Both the position numbers and the translations under genes were made by a program. The notes under the pieces are model-generated. The model worked only from the letters and a program-made list of their open reading frames with translations, did no database searches and was not told the origin of the DNA. A stretch of 64,000 bases of DNA from Apostichopus japonicus (lineage: Eukaryota > Echinodermata > Holothuroidea > Aspidochirotida > Stichopodidae), in contig NC_092573.1 of the NCBI RefSeq assembly GCF_037975245.1, forward strand, positions 19,815,265 to 19,879,264, read 5' to 3'. Each line of letters starts with the position of its first letter. The stretch's first letter is position 1. Positions 12,654 to 24,049 of this stretch are shown piece by piece.

Positions 12654-13884
12654 TTAAGCCTCCTTTTTGAAACTGGTTTCATCCCCAACATCTTGACCTT
12701 TTTGCTTCTACTGATGTTTAGTTTAAAGTAGAGCACACAGGTGTGTGTTTATATTTCAACATCTCCTGCAGTATAATCCTTTTCTTTTTTTTTTAAATAC
12801 AAATATGGATATTAGTTTGTTCAAAGTCAAATTTGTTTTCAAAAGACAAAAGTTCATTATCTTGAAGAGGTTTGCATTTGAAACAGCTTCTTACACAAAT
12901 CTTTCACTATTCTATTTTTATCCGGAAATTTAAGCACATCCATCTGCGCTGTAATGAAATGCTCAACTCAGCCAGGCTCGTCTACTATATGAGTTTATTT
13001 TCAAAAAGTGTCAATTTCCAATTCCTCCTTCACTTTGAATCAATTTATGCAAAGAAAACCACAAGATTCGTGATTGCTGGTAATTCATAAAATAGCGCTA
13101 AATTTGTCACCCATTCTCTCTATCTGTCTTTGCTTGTGCATTTTTTCTCTCTCTTTTGCATTTTTTTTTGTGTGTGCGTGTGTATGTGTGTGTAGCTTAA
13201 AGATAGATACAGTATAATTATCTTCATTAGCCATACTCACAGCATTAACCTTCATTGCAATTTTTTGTTCTGCAAAAGTTACTTGAATTTGAAATTACCG
13301 TCATTTAAATGTTTGTATGATTGAATGCTATTACTTCAGACTTCACATATTTTTAACTGCTATTGTTCAGTTTAGATCTAGGCGCCTTGTCAAACCTGAA
13401 ATCTGCAGCAGAAATGAATAACAAACAAATACAGATTAACTATAGGCAGACTGGTAATGCCTGAATACACTATTTCATCACATGTAGCCTGGGTGCAGTG
13501 ATATGACACGGTTCCCTTAAAAGCTATATAGACTTTTGACACAGTGTCAATGAACGTTTGTCATTCCTAAGACATTAGATACTGAGAGTGGCATAGCTGT
13601 GAGGAGACATGTAGGCCTAGTGGATGGATGGATGGATTGTTTCTAATGACAGTTAAACAGCTGTAATTCGGTTGCTTAGAAACAGATATCCATGTGGTTT
13701 TTCTCTAATCTTTGTTCAATATAGATCGAGCATGATACAGTGGAATAAAGTCAAATTGCAGTGTCAAGATTATTTTGGACCATTAACTGCTTCACGGGTT
13801 TTAGTGCTTCATATAGCGATTGATATAGGTACGAGGGTTTCTTGAGCGGCCTTATTCATTTACAATTTCATGTACAGTACCTGT

Positions 13885-13916
13885 GTCCTTTCTTCTTTTA
13901 TCAAACAGAATCCAAG
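13885..13916 (+). promoter_or_regulatory. 3' splice site for a 5' UTR intron of the GPCR
   Basis: A pyrimidine tract followed by CAAACAG at 13902-13908, eight bases before the GPCR ATG. It suggests a non-coding upstream exon spliced just before the start codon. That exon was not located, so the promoter may lie kilobases upstream. Confidence 0.55.
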
Positions 13917-15080
13917 ATGGCTAACAAATCTACCGACGACTTTTCTTATAGCTATGACGTCCCAGAAGTTTACGTTCCACCTCCACCATGTATACCGTAC
14001 AGCAGCACAGAACTCAATGGCCTGGACGCCGACTTTTATAGATACGTCATCCCGACGATAACTGCCGTCGGAATGACTCTACACGTCGCATTCTGGTTTC
14101 TGTCGTGCTTCAGGAGGGTGCCGACACTCTGTCTCTACACGCGGCTTCTGCTGGCCTTGTCCTTCATGGACGTCGTGCAACTCGCCTGCCGCATGATGCA
14201 GGCGGCCAGATTCATTCAGTCCAAATTCACGTTTCTGCTCTTCGAGAGCGGTCGGTTCCATTTGATAATGGCGAGGTTTCCGTTCGTCCTTCAACTGTTC
14301 TCGTCTTTCTTCGCCGTGCTGATCGTGATCTGGATTTGCCTCAACTGCAGCCACGACTTCGACGTCTACTCTGCCGGTACCACCGGCAGTCTACTCAGGG
14401 CCTTTAACGATCAGACGTGTCTGAAGAGTCTGACGGCAATCTGTGTCATCAGCCTCTGTTTGACCTCAATTATGCAGATTCAGAGCAAGGACGTAAAGGG
14501 GCCGAGATGCTTCTTGACCAAAGACGGCGAGAGCAAGCAGTTGTCTTACATGGTGTCTAGTGGGACGTTCTACACCACCGTAACCATCGTGATCAGAGAC
14601 GTCCTCTTTGTCCTGTTCACTTTCATCGTCCTCCTCCAGTTTGTGATCATTCTGCGGAAGATGCGAGCACAGTTCGCCAAGGCTGCTAAATACACCTCCT
14701 GCCAGCAGGACTCTGGGGGTGAAATTCACGAGAGACAGACGCTCAACGACCAGCCGACCAGGAGCGACGGGGGCCCAAACCAGATCCGCCTCGCGACTTT
14801 CTTCTTGGTCTTGCCCATGTGTCTGTTTTACATAATCTGTTGGATGCCACTGTGCATGGTCAACCTGATCAACTCGATAACCAGTACGTACGGCGAGAGT
14901 AAGATCAAGGGCCTTCTAACCATCTGGATGCTCGACGTGATGAGACTGCTCACCAGTGTCTTCAATCCGTGTCTATTTTTATTGGTGACTTGGAAATATT
15001 ATAGAGGTGTAGCCGCCTCAGCATCTGCAGATCACATGCCCACGAGATCCAGGAGAGAGACCCAAGAAACGAACGTTTAG
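13917..15080 (+). CDS. Rhodopsin-like (class A) orphan GPCR, single coding exon
   Basis: A 387-residue seven-helix receptor of the plasma membrane; ligand unknown. Helices are at about 43-64, 74-96, 114-142, 169-188, 217-246, 291-318 and 333-358. Class A marks: Asp85 in helix 2 (LALSFMDVVQLA), CWMP at 308-311 in helix 6, and NPCLF at 350-354 in helix 7 (an NPxxY variant with Phe). The DRY motif at the end of helix 3 is absent (ICLNCSHDF). Cys198 lies in extracellular loop 2. One N-glycosylation site, N3 (NKS). The first ATG after the splice acceptor is at 13917, in context CCAAGATGG, and no other in-frame ATG lies in the open frame back to 13842. Third positions are G/C-rich, unlike the AT-rich flanks. 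Intronless divergent class A receptors are typical of expanded echinoderm GPCR families; no specific subfamily is claimed. Confidence 0.88.
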   Translation: MANKSTDDFSYSYDVPEVYVPPPPCIPYSSTELNGLDADFYRYVIPTITAVGMTLHVAFWFLSCFRRVPTLCLYTRLLLALSFMDVVQLACRMMQAARFIQSKFTFLLFESGRFHLIMARFPFVLQLFSSFFAVLIVIWICLNCSHDFDVYSAGTTGSLLRAFNDQTCLKSLTAICVISLCLTSIMQIQSKDVKGPRCFLTKDGESKQLSYMVSSGTFYTTVTIVIRDVLFVLFTFIVLLQFVIILRKMRAQFAKAAKYTSCQQDSGGEIHERQTLNDQPTRSDGGPNQIRLATFFLVLPMCLFYIICWMPLCMVNLINSITSTYGESKIKGLLTIWMLDVMRLLTSVFNPCLFLLVTWKYYRGVAASASADHMPTRSRRETQETNV

Positions 15081-15242
15081 CCGACTGTTACCCGGGGGAA
15101 CGACCTAGGGGAATGTCATCTTTCTTGTTACGTGTATGAACAAAAAAATCTGGACTAAATTTTCCATATGTATAGTATTTCCATCGGAAAAAGCACTTTC
15201 AGTTTATCAGTAATCACACCAACTGACATCCTCACAATTGCA

Positions 15243-15440
15243 TAGGAGTACCATATATAGGAGTACCATATATATAGGAGTACCATATATATAGGAGTAC
15301 CATATATATAGGAGTACCATATATATTGGACTACCATAAATATATGAGAACCATATATATATATAGGAGTATTATAGGAGTACCATATATATTGGAGTAC
15401 CATATGTATATAAGGAATATATATAGGAGTATCATATATT
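15243..15440. repeat. Minisatellite, GGAGTACCATATATATA units
   Basis: About ten degenerate units of 16-19 bp (AGGAGTACCATATATAT), starting 160 bp after the GPCR stop. Possibly within the GPCR 3' UTR. Confidence 0.85.
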
Positions 15441-16394
15441 TATATAGCACATTTTGGAATGGGAGTTTATGTTTTGCCCTGTTAAGTGACCCAATGTGAT
15501 ATTTAACTTAAAGATCAATACAAACAGCAATGTTGAATATACGGTGTGTCTACGGATAAATACTTCCAAAATTATCAGAGTTTGAAAGTGAATGATTGAC
15601 AAGCTTACCTGTCCCCTCACAATGCTAGCACGCTCACTTTAAGGTTATTTATTGTGTACATAATTAGGACGAGTGCCACATTTTTAAGCTATTGAGAAAA
15701 ATATAGTCATGAACATATATCAGAACAGCCTGAGACTACTATAGTTTTTATACATAGCTAATGGTATATTTACTGGAGTATGAATCATGTCTTTATCGGC
15801 AAGGAAAAATACTGCATGGATATAGTTTACTTTGCAGCATCCTAATTCAGAACAAAGCGTATTGTACTTGGGATCAACAACCAGTGAATACAATGGGAAG
15901 TGCACTATATAGGTCTGTATTATAATGATGCACAATGTTAAAGATGTTTACCGATTCAATCTAAAAAAAAAGAGAATGAAAGTGCTGATGTTTCGAGGGG
16001 ACAGGTAAGGCAGAAAAATGAGGTAAAATACAACATTTTCATCATAAAACTTATATGATTTTAATTTAAAAATGCTCTAAATTATATTGCCAAATACATG
16101 TAACCCACACTATATGTACAGAAAATAAATACATAAATAATTCCAAAACGGCAGAAAGATTCTCAATGCAGATTATGTAAAAGTTGGAAATATGATTGGC
16201 CCCTTAAGTGCTAAACACAACACGAGGACAAACACAATGATTGGAAGTTTCCATGGTGATTGAAAGAAATAAGGAAAACCGGATAGTCGAGTTAGGAATT
16301 ATTATTCACTTTACAGGCACTATAATAAGTGTTGGCAAATTAACCAATTATGGGCAGAAGTGCAGAACAGTAGCGAAACTGTTGTTAGCTAGAG

Positions 16395-17029
16395 CATGGT
16401 TTCCCTTACTTTATCCCTCCAAGAACCCTCTGTGGATGTCAGAGTTGTCCACGAACCCCAACTTTTCGAGACACGATCTGAGTCATTTTTAAAATATAAT
16501 ACTCATAACAGTGCTTTGTAAAAGATCAAGTTCATAGTGTAATATTGAACTGGTATATCATGTTAACACAGGCTGGTGACTGCATGTTGTCACTCAACAA
16601 CAATTTTCAAGCATGAACTTATGCTAACTTTGCTTTGTGTCGAGCAAAATTGAGGTAATCTGGAATTTCCAAATTAATAATAATTACTTTGGCCAACCTT
16701 TCAGTTACTTTCTCAACTCTTTATCTTCACGACGTACTGTCATGCGTACACTGACTTCACCAAAGTCATGCGGACTGTGTCTGTTTCATAATGCATTTAT
16801 TTATCACATGCACGGTACGGTACACTACTACTATGGCAACATATGCGTATCGAAGGCAAAAGAGTTTGTCGATAGGTACCACTTTTGTACATTACTAAAT
16901 TATTTGATATATCAGATTTTGGTTCAACAAAAAGTACTCTAGTTTTGACTTTCAGATTTGTCTCACAACCCCCTGGGATGGACTCACCCACCCCCTGGGG
17001 GTTCATGCACCCCAGTTAGGAAAGCCCTG
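16395..17029 (+). mobile_element. hAT-like MITE, family B copy 1
   Basis: Homologous to 34061-34586 over its whole length, with about 110 bp extra. Inverted ends: CATGGTTTCCCTTACTTT at left and CAGGGCTTTCCTAACTGG as the reverse complement of the right. Flanks AGCTAGAG and GCCTAGAG (6 of 8 identical) contain the CTAGA core common at hAT targets. Confidence 0.72.
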
Positions 17030-17566
17030 GCCTAGAGGATAAATTATAATGGGACTCACAGGAGAGAGAGTGAGAGTAAGACAGAAAGAGAGTAAAACAA
17101 AGAGCTTAAGCATTCACTTCCGAAAGTCATTGTAAGTCATGTTCTGCGTCTTCGGTCATGTCGACACTATACTGTACTGTGTCCAATAAAAGGCTCAAGT
17201 CGAATCTGTCAATGGATTCATTTCAACAAGGTTCCTTGTTGTCAATTTATCAGTCTGGCACCAAAATATGCTAGAAAGTCGGGTAGTGGTCACAAATGCT
17301 CAAATTCTGACAAGATTATTTCTGCCGCTTTAAAAGCTTATCCACACTGAGATATTAAATTTGTCTAGTTTTCATATGAATCCTCAGTTGGCTGGGACTG
17401 ATTTAATTGGAAGTTCGACATCTCCAGGAAATCACTTATGAAGACTTCTAGCATACCGTGTGGCGTGTTAAAATGTAGGAGAAATACCGTCGATCTAAGG
17501 ACCGCCAAACGAGACAGTCCTCTTATGGTTTCCAACTCTTTGAGTTTGGTTAAATACAAACAGCTT

Positions 17567-17649
17567 GTAGGTTTAATATTAAGAACTGCTGTGAAGTACA
17601 GTAGTTTATTAATAAACTACCTCACAGCAGTTCTTTATATTAAACCTAC
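17567..17649. repeat. Long inverted repeat (hairpin/cruciform)
   Basis: Left arm GTAGGTTTAATATTAAGAAC continuing TGCTGTGAAGTA pairs with the right arm ending TTAAACCTAC, about 40 bp per arm with few mismatches. A second partial set of the same arms follows at about 17677-17745 (TTAAACCTAC then GCAGGTTTAATATTAAG). Confidence 0.8.
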
Positions 17650-17763
17650 AAATACAAACAAATAATATAATATAATATTAAACCTACAAATACAAACAGC
17701 TTGCAGGTTTAATATTAAGAACTGCTGTGAAGTAGTTTATTAAATGCAATTGCAGAGTCAGAA

Positions 17764-20700
17764 TTAAAAAAATATTTTGTCAACATAATAATTATCATAA
17801 TTCATTGGACCTACACATCTAGCTTAATATACTGGCTAGCCTGAAATACATGTCCACCTTTTTCGCCACTTGCCTGGATATGAATAAATGAATGAATCAA
17901 TGAATGAAGTCATGAATTAATTAATTAATTAGTGAAGGGAATATATGAATTAGCGAATGAATCAATGCATGGATGAATGCCTGATTGCACGAAGGAATGA
18001 ACGAACCACGATTTTGGAGGATTAGAACCTCTCTGCAGAAAATACTCTTTGCTTGTACAGCTTAAATTGAAGATTCTTTGTATGCTAATACCTGAGGGCC
18101 CTGGTGGGGGGCAATACAGACAACCTGTGAGACTAAACACAAACAAGTTTGACATTTCACATCCAGAAGATATTTTCAGGAGCGTACAACAAAAAATAAA
18201 TGACATCCTGTTTAAAATCTCTAAATACTTTTGTTGAGTTTGTTTCTTATAATTAACACAACACAGCAATGGGGGGTGTACATAACAACATCCCATGAAA
18301 AATCACTTTGGCTGTTACCGTTTGTAACCCCCCCTCCCTCCCTCCCTCCCCCAGAATGTTAGCAGAGAAATCACAGAAATGTGTTTTTATGCTTATTCAA
18401 TCATGGATATAACTACAATATAGTGTTATTTAAAGCAAGACAAGAACTGCCTATATATAATACAGAAAATAACATTTGTGGCTGGAACCGTTCATTAACT
18501 GCTAAGGTCCCCATGACCTAGTTTAGATTGCATTAAATTTGCTCACACTTCACTACACAGCTTAAATTCATTTTTTTTTTTAACCTACAGTTCAGTTCAG
18601 TTCAATCCAATTCTATTTTCAATCAATAAATCATTTCAGTCATAAAGAGATAAAACCACACCAGTGTGACAAAACAATAACAGCAGATAATTGCAAAGGA
18701 AACCAGCACCAAGAGCCAGATCATAATTAGCCCCCCCCCCTCACCTTCCTCCCATCTGTCAACAGGAAAGAGATTTGGGCACAGGGGGGGGGGAGAAAAA
18801 AGGGAACATTAACATGTAGTTAAGTTAGCGGTTCCTAAAGATGAAGAAAACAGTTCGCTTTAAAACCCTATCTTGTGATGATCATGGTGGAACACAAGCT
18901 TATAGGCCTCTCTAGGATGAGTGTTCAAGGAATACAAATTGAAGTCATGCCTAGAGTTCACTGGTAATCTTTTTAGCACTGTACACCCTCAATCACCAGC
19001 CACCACCAGTCAATGGGTTCTTCCATCCAAAGTGACCTTTTTGTCTTTGAAGAATATGAAGTTTATGCCATTGAAATGCTTAGATGTTGGCCCTACAGGC
19101 AAAATAACAGTAAGGCAATGGCAGGTGAGAATACCAACTTGTGGTGTTGAAACTTCGCATGCACACAAAGTCAATCTGGTCCTGGGAAAGTTTTGTTAAA
19201 ACATAATATATAAACAACGAAGCATTTAGCAAACATGAGGGAACCTGATACGTTGATACAGTATATAAACACTTTATTTGCAAGTTGCAAATTGATGTGA
19301 TGGACTATTTGTTACAAGTAGAGAGCCTTTCGCTAAACTAAAACTTTTACATTGAGGGAAAGTTTGATAACCTTCAATCGGGTAGAGATACACTTTGCAT
19401 AGTATTAGACAGACTGGTGACGTTATGGTAACGAGATCACGGAATCTTATCTCACGATGAACGATGGTCATAACGAATCATAAAAAGCAGAAGAAGAAGC
19501 ACCATATCTTTCATGGTTTGGAAAGACCATTATGATGCACTTGGGACATTCCAAATGTTTCAAAAGATCTAACAAAGCACCACAGACAAAGTGACCTTCT
19601 TGGAAAGAAGACGAGAGAGCTTAGGTGAGTACAAGTGGGACCTGAAAGTTAGATTTTCCAGAGAGAAGACCAAACTAACCATCAAATAACAAGCTATATT
19701 CAGTTTAAGTGTTCAAAAGTCTGGTCAAAAACCTGTTTTTTCAAAGATTTCAGAATTCAAGAGATCATACACAACCAGGCCTCAAAGAGAAGCGAATAAT
19801 ATGGACCGTGTTAAAAGCACAGCCTTCAATTTTGTGAGATTATTATATTTGAAAATCTCCAAATCACTACCTGATCTTGGAATCTGAAAGAAAAAAAAAA
19901 AAAATACCCCCAAACGGGGAAAAACCCCAGAGGATGAACATATCCCCAAAAATAAGAGGATACTTGTCCAATATCCATTAATATCAATATCAATATCCAT
20001 ATGGAGGAATTGCTTTAAAGATGGCAAATGTAGATCCTTCTAAGGAAACCTGATAGATTACAAAAGGTGTGACTCTCTGACATGGAATTTCCAAGATGGA
20101 ATTTTTCCAACATGTAAAGAGCTTCCACACACTTTGGATAATGCAGTCAGATGTGGGGAGACAGGTAAGCGAGGAGTGACGTCAACTTGCCATCACCATT
20201 CCGAACAGTGTGATGTCTAACCTCGACAGTTTATTCTTCAATTGCTCACCGCAAGTAATTAAAAATATGCAACTCTCCAGTTAATGAGTTGATTCCAAGG
20301 TACTCGTGGATTTACTCATGCACTAACGTATTAAGTTAATATATATAGCTACAGTAGTGCAGTGCGCCACATTAACAGTTCTAGTAATTACTCTTTGTCT
20401 TTGATAAAACTGGCAGAATCAATTTGTATGATGTGACATGAAACAGCTTCAAACAGTTTTGTAAAATATTCAATGTGAAGGCCTGGCAAGAGCTTGGGAG
20501 TGGGAGGGGGGTGGAGGGAAGTAATGGGAATATATCTCTGATAACAAAGGTCAATAGTTAGGGGGCCTGTGAGAATATGGAGTGACTTGAGAAAACATGA
20601 GATAAAGATTTGCATCATATTTGCAAAGGTTAGGATACATGAAGAGTGCAAGGGGTGGGAGGGGTGGGAGGGGGATAGTGACATAGTTGGCCCCAGGACA

Positions 20701-21030
20701 GCTGTAAAACTGGACTATATCTGGATATCATCTACTCTATTAAGTTACTTTTGGAGACCTAGACGCAAAATACAATTCATATGTTTAAAGGTGAAGTGAC
20801 AGGGTCTCAAAAACCTAAAGTATTATTACTGAGTCTGTAAGATAATAATGCAGTATATTATTTACGTTTATGCCGACAAGTTTTAAGTGTGGTTATATTA
20901 ACCATCTCATAGTATGTGTGTTCTTGTATTCTTATTAAAATGTATGCATATCGTGTTGTTTCATGCTCATTTAGTCGCTCACTAATTTTATGTCTTTCCT
21001 TCATGGCATGAAAGTGTATTCTACTTTGTT
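17764..21030. other. No gene seen
   Basis: Contains (GAAT)n-like sequence near 17884-18000, C and G homopolymers near 18335-18350, 18731 and 18785, and poly(A) near 19888. No exon with both splice sites and recognisable protein was found on either strand. Confidence 0.55.
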
Positions 21031-21033
21031 TAT

Positions 21034-21090
21034 TAATAAGGCACTGAAGACTCGCACCAAACCGCGTGCCACCCTCTGGAAAAGTTAACT
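21034..21090 (-). mobile_element. Truncated end of the TTAA MITE family
   Basis: AAGGCACTGAAGACTCGCAC followed by CAAACCGCGTGCCACCCTCTG matches the start of copy 3 and the inverted right end of copies 1 and 2. Similarity stops after about 55 bp. A solo terminus or decayed copy. Confidence 0.65.
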
Positions 21091-21754
21091 TTATGTTAAT
21101 GACTTAATCAGTTACATATGTGTTTAAATATTGTAGAATGAAATGAAATAAACATATAATTTTCACACAGATTTCTTTGTACAACAGTGTTAGAAAGAAG
21201 GTTGCTTAAATTATTGAACACTCTCTTCTGAAACAAAGAGTCAAGTTAACTACTGTATATATTCCAAATGTCAGCTTTTCTTTGAATTATTATTCTTCCA
21301 AAAGAAGAAACAGATAAATTATCATAGCACACGTTATCTTCTCTTCCACCCTGAGTTTGCTCATGTCATATTTCTTTTTCAATCAAGCTATAAAACTCAT
21401 TTTGCTACATATACAGTATTTAAGCAGGATTGTGTGAATCACACAGTTTGGCACCCTAATCCATTAAATTTTCATCACGATATATATCTATTAGTTATGT
21501 GGATGGAAACACTTCTCTGTGATGTTTCCTATTCAAGTTATTGCAGTCAGACTGGTCATAAATGATGGATGTCTGTAATTTCTTTTTTTTATTAATAATA
21601 AAATCAAAAATGTCATGTGGATATTAAGAGCTTAGATTTAATGATTGATTTAAAAGAAAGCAACAAATCTCTATTGCTTTAAGGAAAGAAAAAAAAATCT
21701 CCATTGCTTCAAGTTTGTTAAAATTTGTTTAACTTTTAAAATAGGTCAAAAATA

Positions 21755-21887
21755 TTGCAATATATATATATAGAATATTATTAATATATATATATTATTA
21801 TTAATTAACATTATTAATATATATTATTAATATACATATATCGATATAATTAATATATATATAGAATATTGCAATATATATATATAT
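21755..21887. repeat. AT-rich self-complementary tract
   Basis: Alternating TA blocks; AGAATATT and AATATTGCAATATATATATA occur at both ends (about 21752 and 21863). It abuts the hAT-like element at 21888. Confidence 0.75.
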
Positions 21888-22774
21888 TAGTGCTGATAGT
21901 TATAACCGATTAATCGCCAGCAGTCGAGATGACACTTTGAAAGGTTTGATTAATCACGCTCAAAACCTAAGTTGCGATTACTCGACTACAAGCCAGCACT
22001 ACACATAGTCTGCCCTAACCTATCAAATACAACACTAAAGCAGTTTGTCAGCAAATATTGCAAGAGTATAAAGATTCTCACAAAGCTACACTAGCACTGT
22101 GCTGTGTTAAAAATCGGCAAGCACCTGCTCTCATTACATTCATGCGTTTGCTTGTCAGTATCATACGCTTGTTCTGCAGTACAACATTCAATCCTAGCAA
22201 TGCTTAATCATTGCGCATAATCGCAAATTTGTAACTTATTAATCTTTTACCATTGCCAAAGTATTTGTCATTTCTTCAAACAGGTTTACAATTTCTTCAT
22301 TAATAGCCAGGTTCACATTTATCGAATGTCTGATAGAGTGTGTCGATTGCAGTGTACAGTAGTGCAACATGTGCCTGCTATCGCGTTAGGCTAGAGCCTA
22401 GCTTAGAACATTGAAGGTCCATCTACAGAAAACGTTTGCATACTAATCATCACACCGCTACAAGGTGTTACATCTATTCATCGTTTGCACGTTTACTTTT
22501 ATTAGTGCTAGTAGTTGTAGTAGCCTCGTAGATTAATTCGAAAGTTTTTGATTTGAAGGATTTCAAGAAAATGTGGTAGATTGAAAGATGTTCAATTTTT
22601 GTTTGGGAGATTATTTAACATGATTCAGACACCACATGTTAAGACACGAAAGAACAAATAATTGACTATAAATGACAGTAATGACGTCATAACTGTAACC
22701 GAGTAATCGCAGTTATCGCAAGACGAGCTATCCGATAAATCGACTACAAAAGAAAGAGTCAACTATCAGCAATA
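21888..22774. mobile_element. hAT-like element inside a TA-rich tract
   Basis: Left end TAGTGCTGATAGTTATAACC, right end (reverse complement) TATTGCTGATAGTTGACT; subterminal CGATTAATCG / CGATTACTCG motifs recur at both ends. It sits between ATATATAT tracts, so an 8-bp duplication cannot be told from the simple repeat. 887 bp, no ORF of note. Confidence 0.6.
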
Positions 22775-23780
22775 ATATATATATAATATAATAAATATAT
22801 ATATATTGACAGTTATACAAAGCCAGTTTAAATGCATTCACACACCAGTAGAATCACTGTGGTCGAGTGGTATGGACTTCGGTCTGTGACACAAAGGTGT
22901 TTAATGAACTGGCCACAATTATATCGCTGTCCAAAATTTTGACCTCTAGATTGTTTTCAAGATTACCCTTCACCATACAAATGGTACTCGGTTCCACTCT
23001 TCAATCATTTTTTCAAACTTCATTTCATTTTGTATCATCTGTCTTTATACAAATACAAACCCTTAAATATGAAAGCAAAAAATCCTTAAACCTTAACCAG
23101 GGTGTCATGGCTTTGTATCAAACGTGGCCAGAAAAGGTTAAAGTTGCTGGTTTGACTAAGATAATCATTTCTTAACTTCTTATTGACGAAGTACCAACTC
23201 CGCTATTCTAGGTAACTTTTAGTAACTTTTAGTAATGTTTAATCAGATCTGCTTCATATCCAAAATATATGGAATTATGCTAATCATTTGTATTAGAAAC
23301 AGCTTCCAATGCAATGCGTTAATGTGAAAAATTGTCAAATGATAGTACCATTTTGCGTCTAAATCACTTTACTTGTAGAAATATTCCCAATGGGGAGAGG
23401 AAACCCTTCCCCTTAGATCCTTCCCCCATATCAGTGTTATATTTTTTGTCCCCCAAAGAAATATTCCTTTTCCCCTAGTTTTGTCCAAAAGAAAAGCGGT
23501 TGTAACTTTTTGGGACAATTGTTTTTTTTCACAACGGACCGAACGAAATTGGTCGTAACTTTCAAAATTCCTGTCGTAACAACCTGACTATAACAAATCG
23601 TGTTTTGCATATTTTGATAATTGAAATTGCACTCAAGAGTCATACTGTAAGGTTACCCATGTCTAGCCCACTAGTTTTGACATTATTTGTAATGCAGGGA
23701 TGGTTTTAATATTATTCGCTAATGAACCAAAACTACAATTATTAGAATTTCAACTTTCAAAGATATCTTGTCGAAATATT

Positions 23781-24047
23781 ATTCCCTTCCCTTCCCTTAA
23801 TCCTCTCTTTGTTCCTCCACTGTTTATCTCCTACTGTACCTCTCCTCTTCCCCTGTTGGTTTCTTTCTTTCTTCTCTCCATCCCGTGTCTACTAATCCCC
23901 TTACATCTATCTCTTTGTGTTCACCATGCTCATTAACCTGTATGTATTCTGTGCATGTTTTTGTCCCTTCTGTTACTGTTACTTGTCATTCAGCCTTTGA
24001 TGAAGATCCTGCTAGGATCGAAACATCAGGCCAACTTACTTTTACAC
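23781..24047 (+). repeat. Dispersed repeat with hammerhead-like core, copy 1
   Basis: About 265 bp, almost identical to 61325-61578. Pyrimidine-rich 5' part (CCCCTGTTGGTTTCTTTCTT), then TTTGATGAAGATCCTGCTAG at 23996-24015, continuing GATCGAAAC. GATCCT and AGGATC form a stem between UGAUGA and GAAAC, the order of hammerhead core, stem II and GAAA. The invariant C before UGA is U here. Confidence 0.75.
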
Positions 24048-24049
24048 AA

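Noticed and set aside
14079-14729. Overlapping open frames on both strands of the GPCR
   Set aside because: These are shadow frames caused by the GC-rich third positions of the receptor gene.
22855-22910. tRNA or SINE head (TGGTCGAGTGG)
   Set aside because: Only an A-box-like sequence is present; no B box within the required distance.
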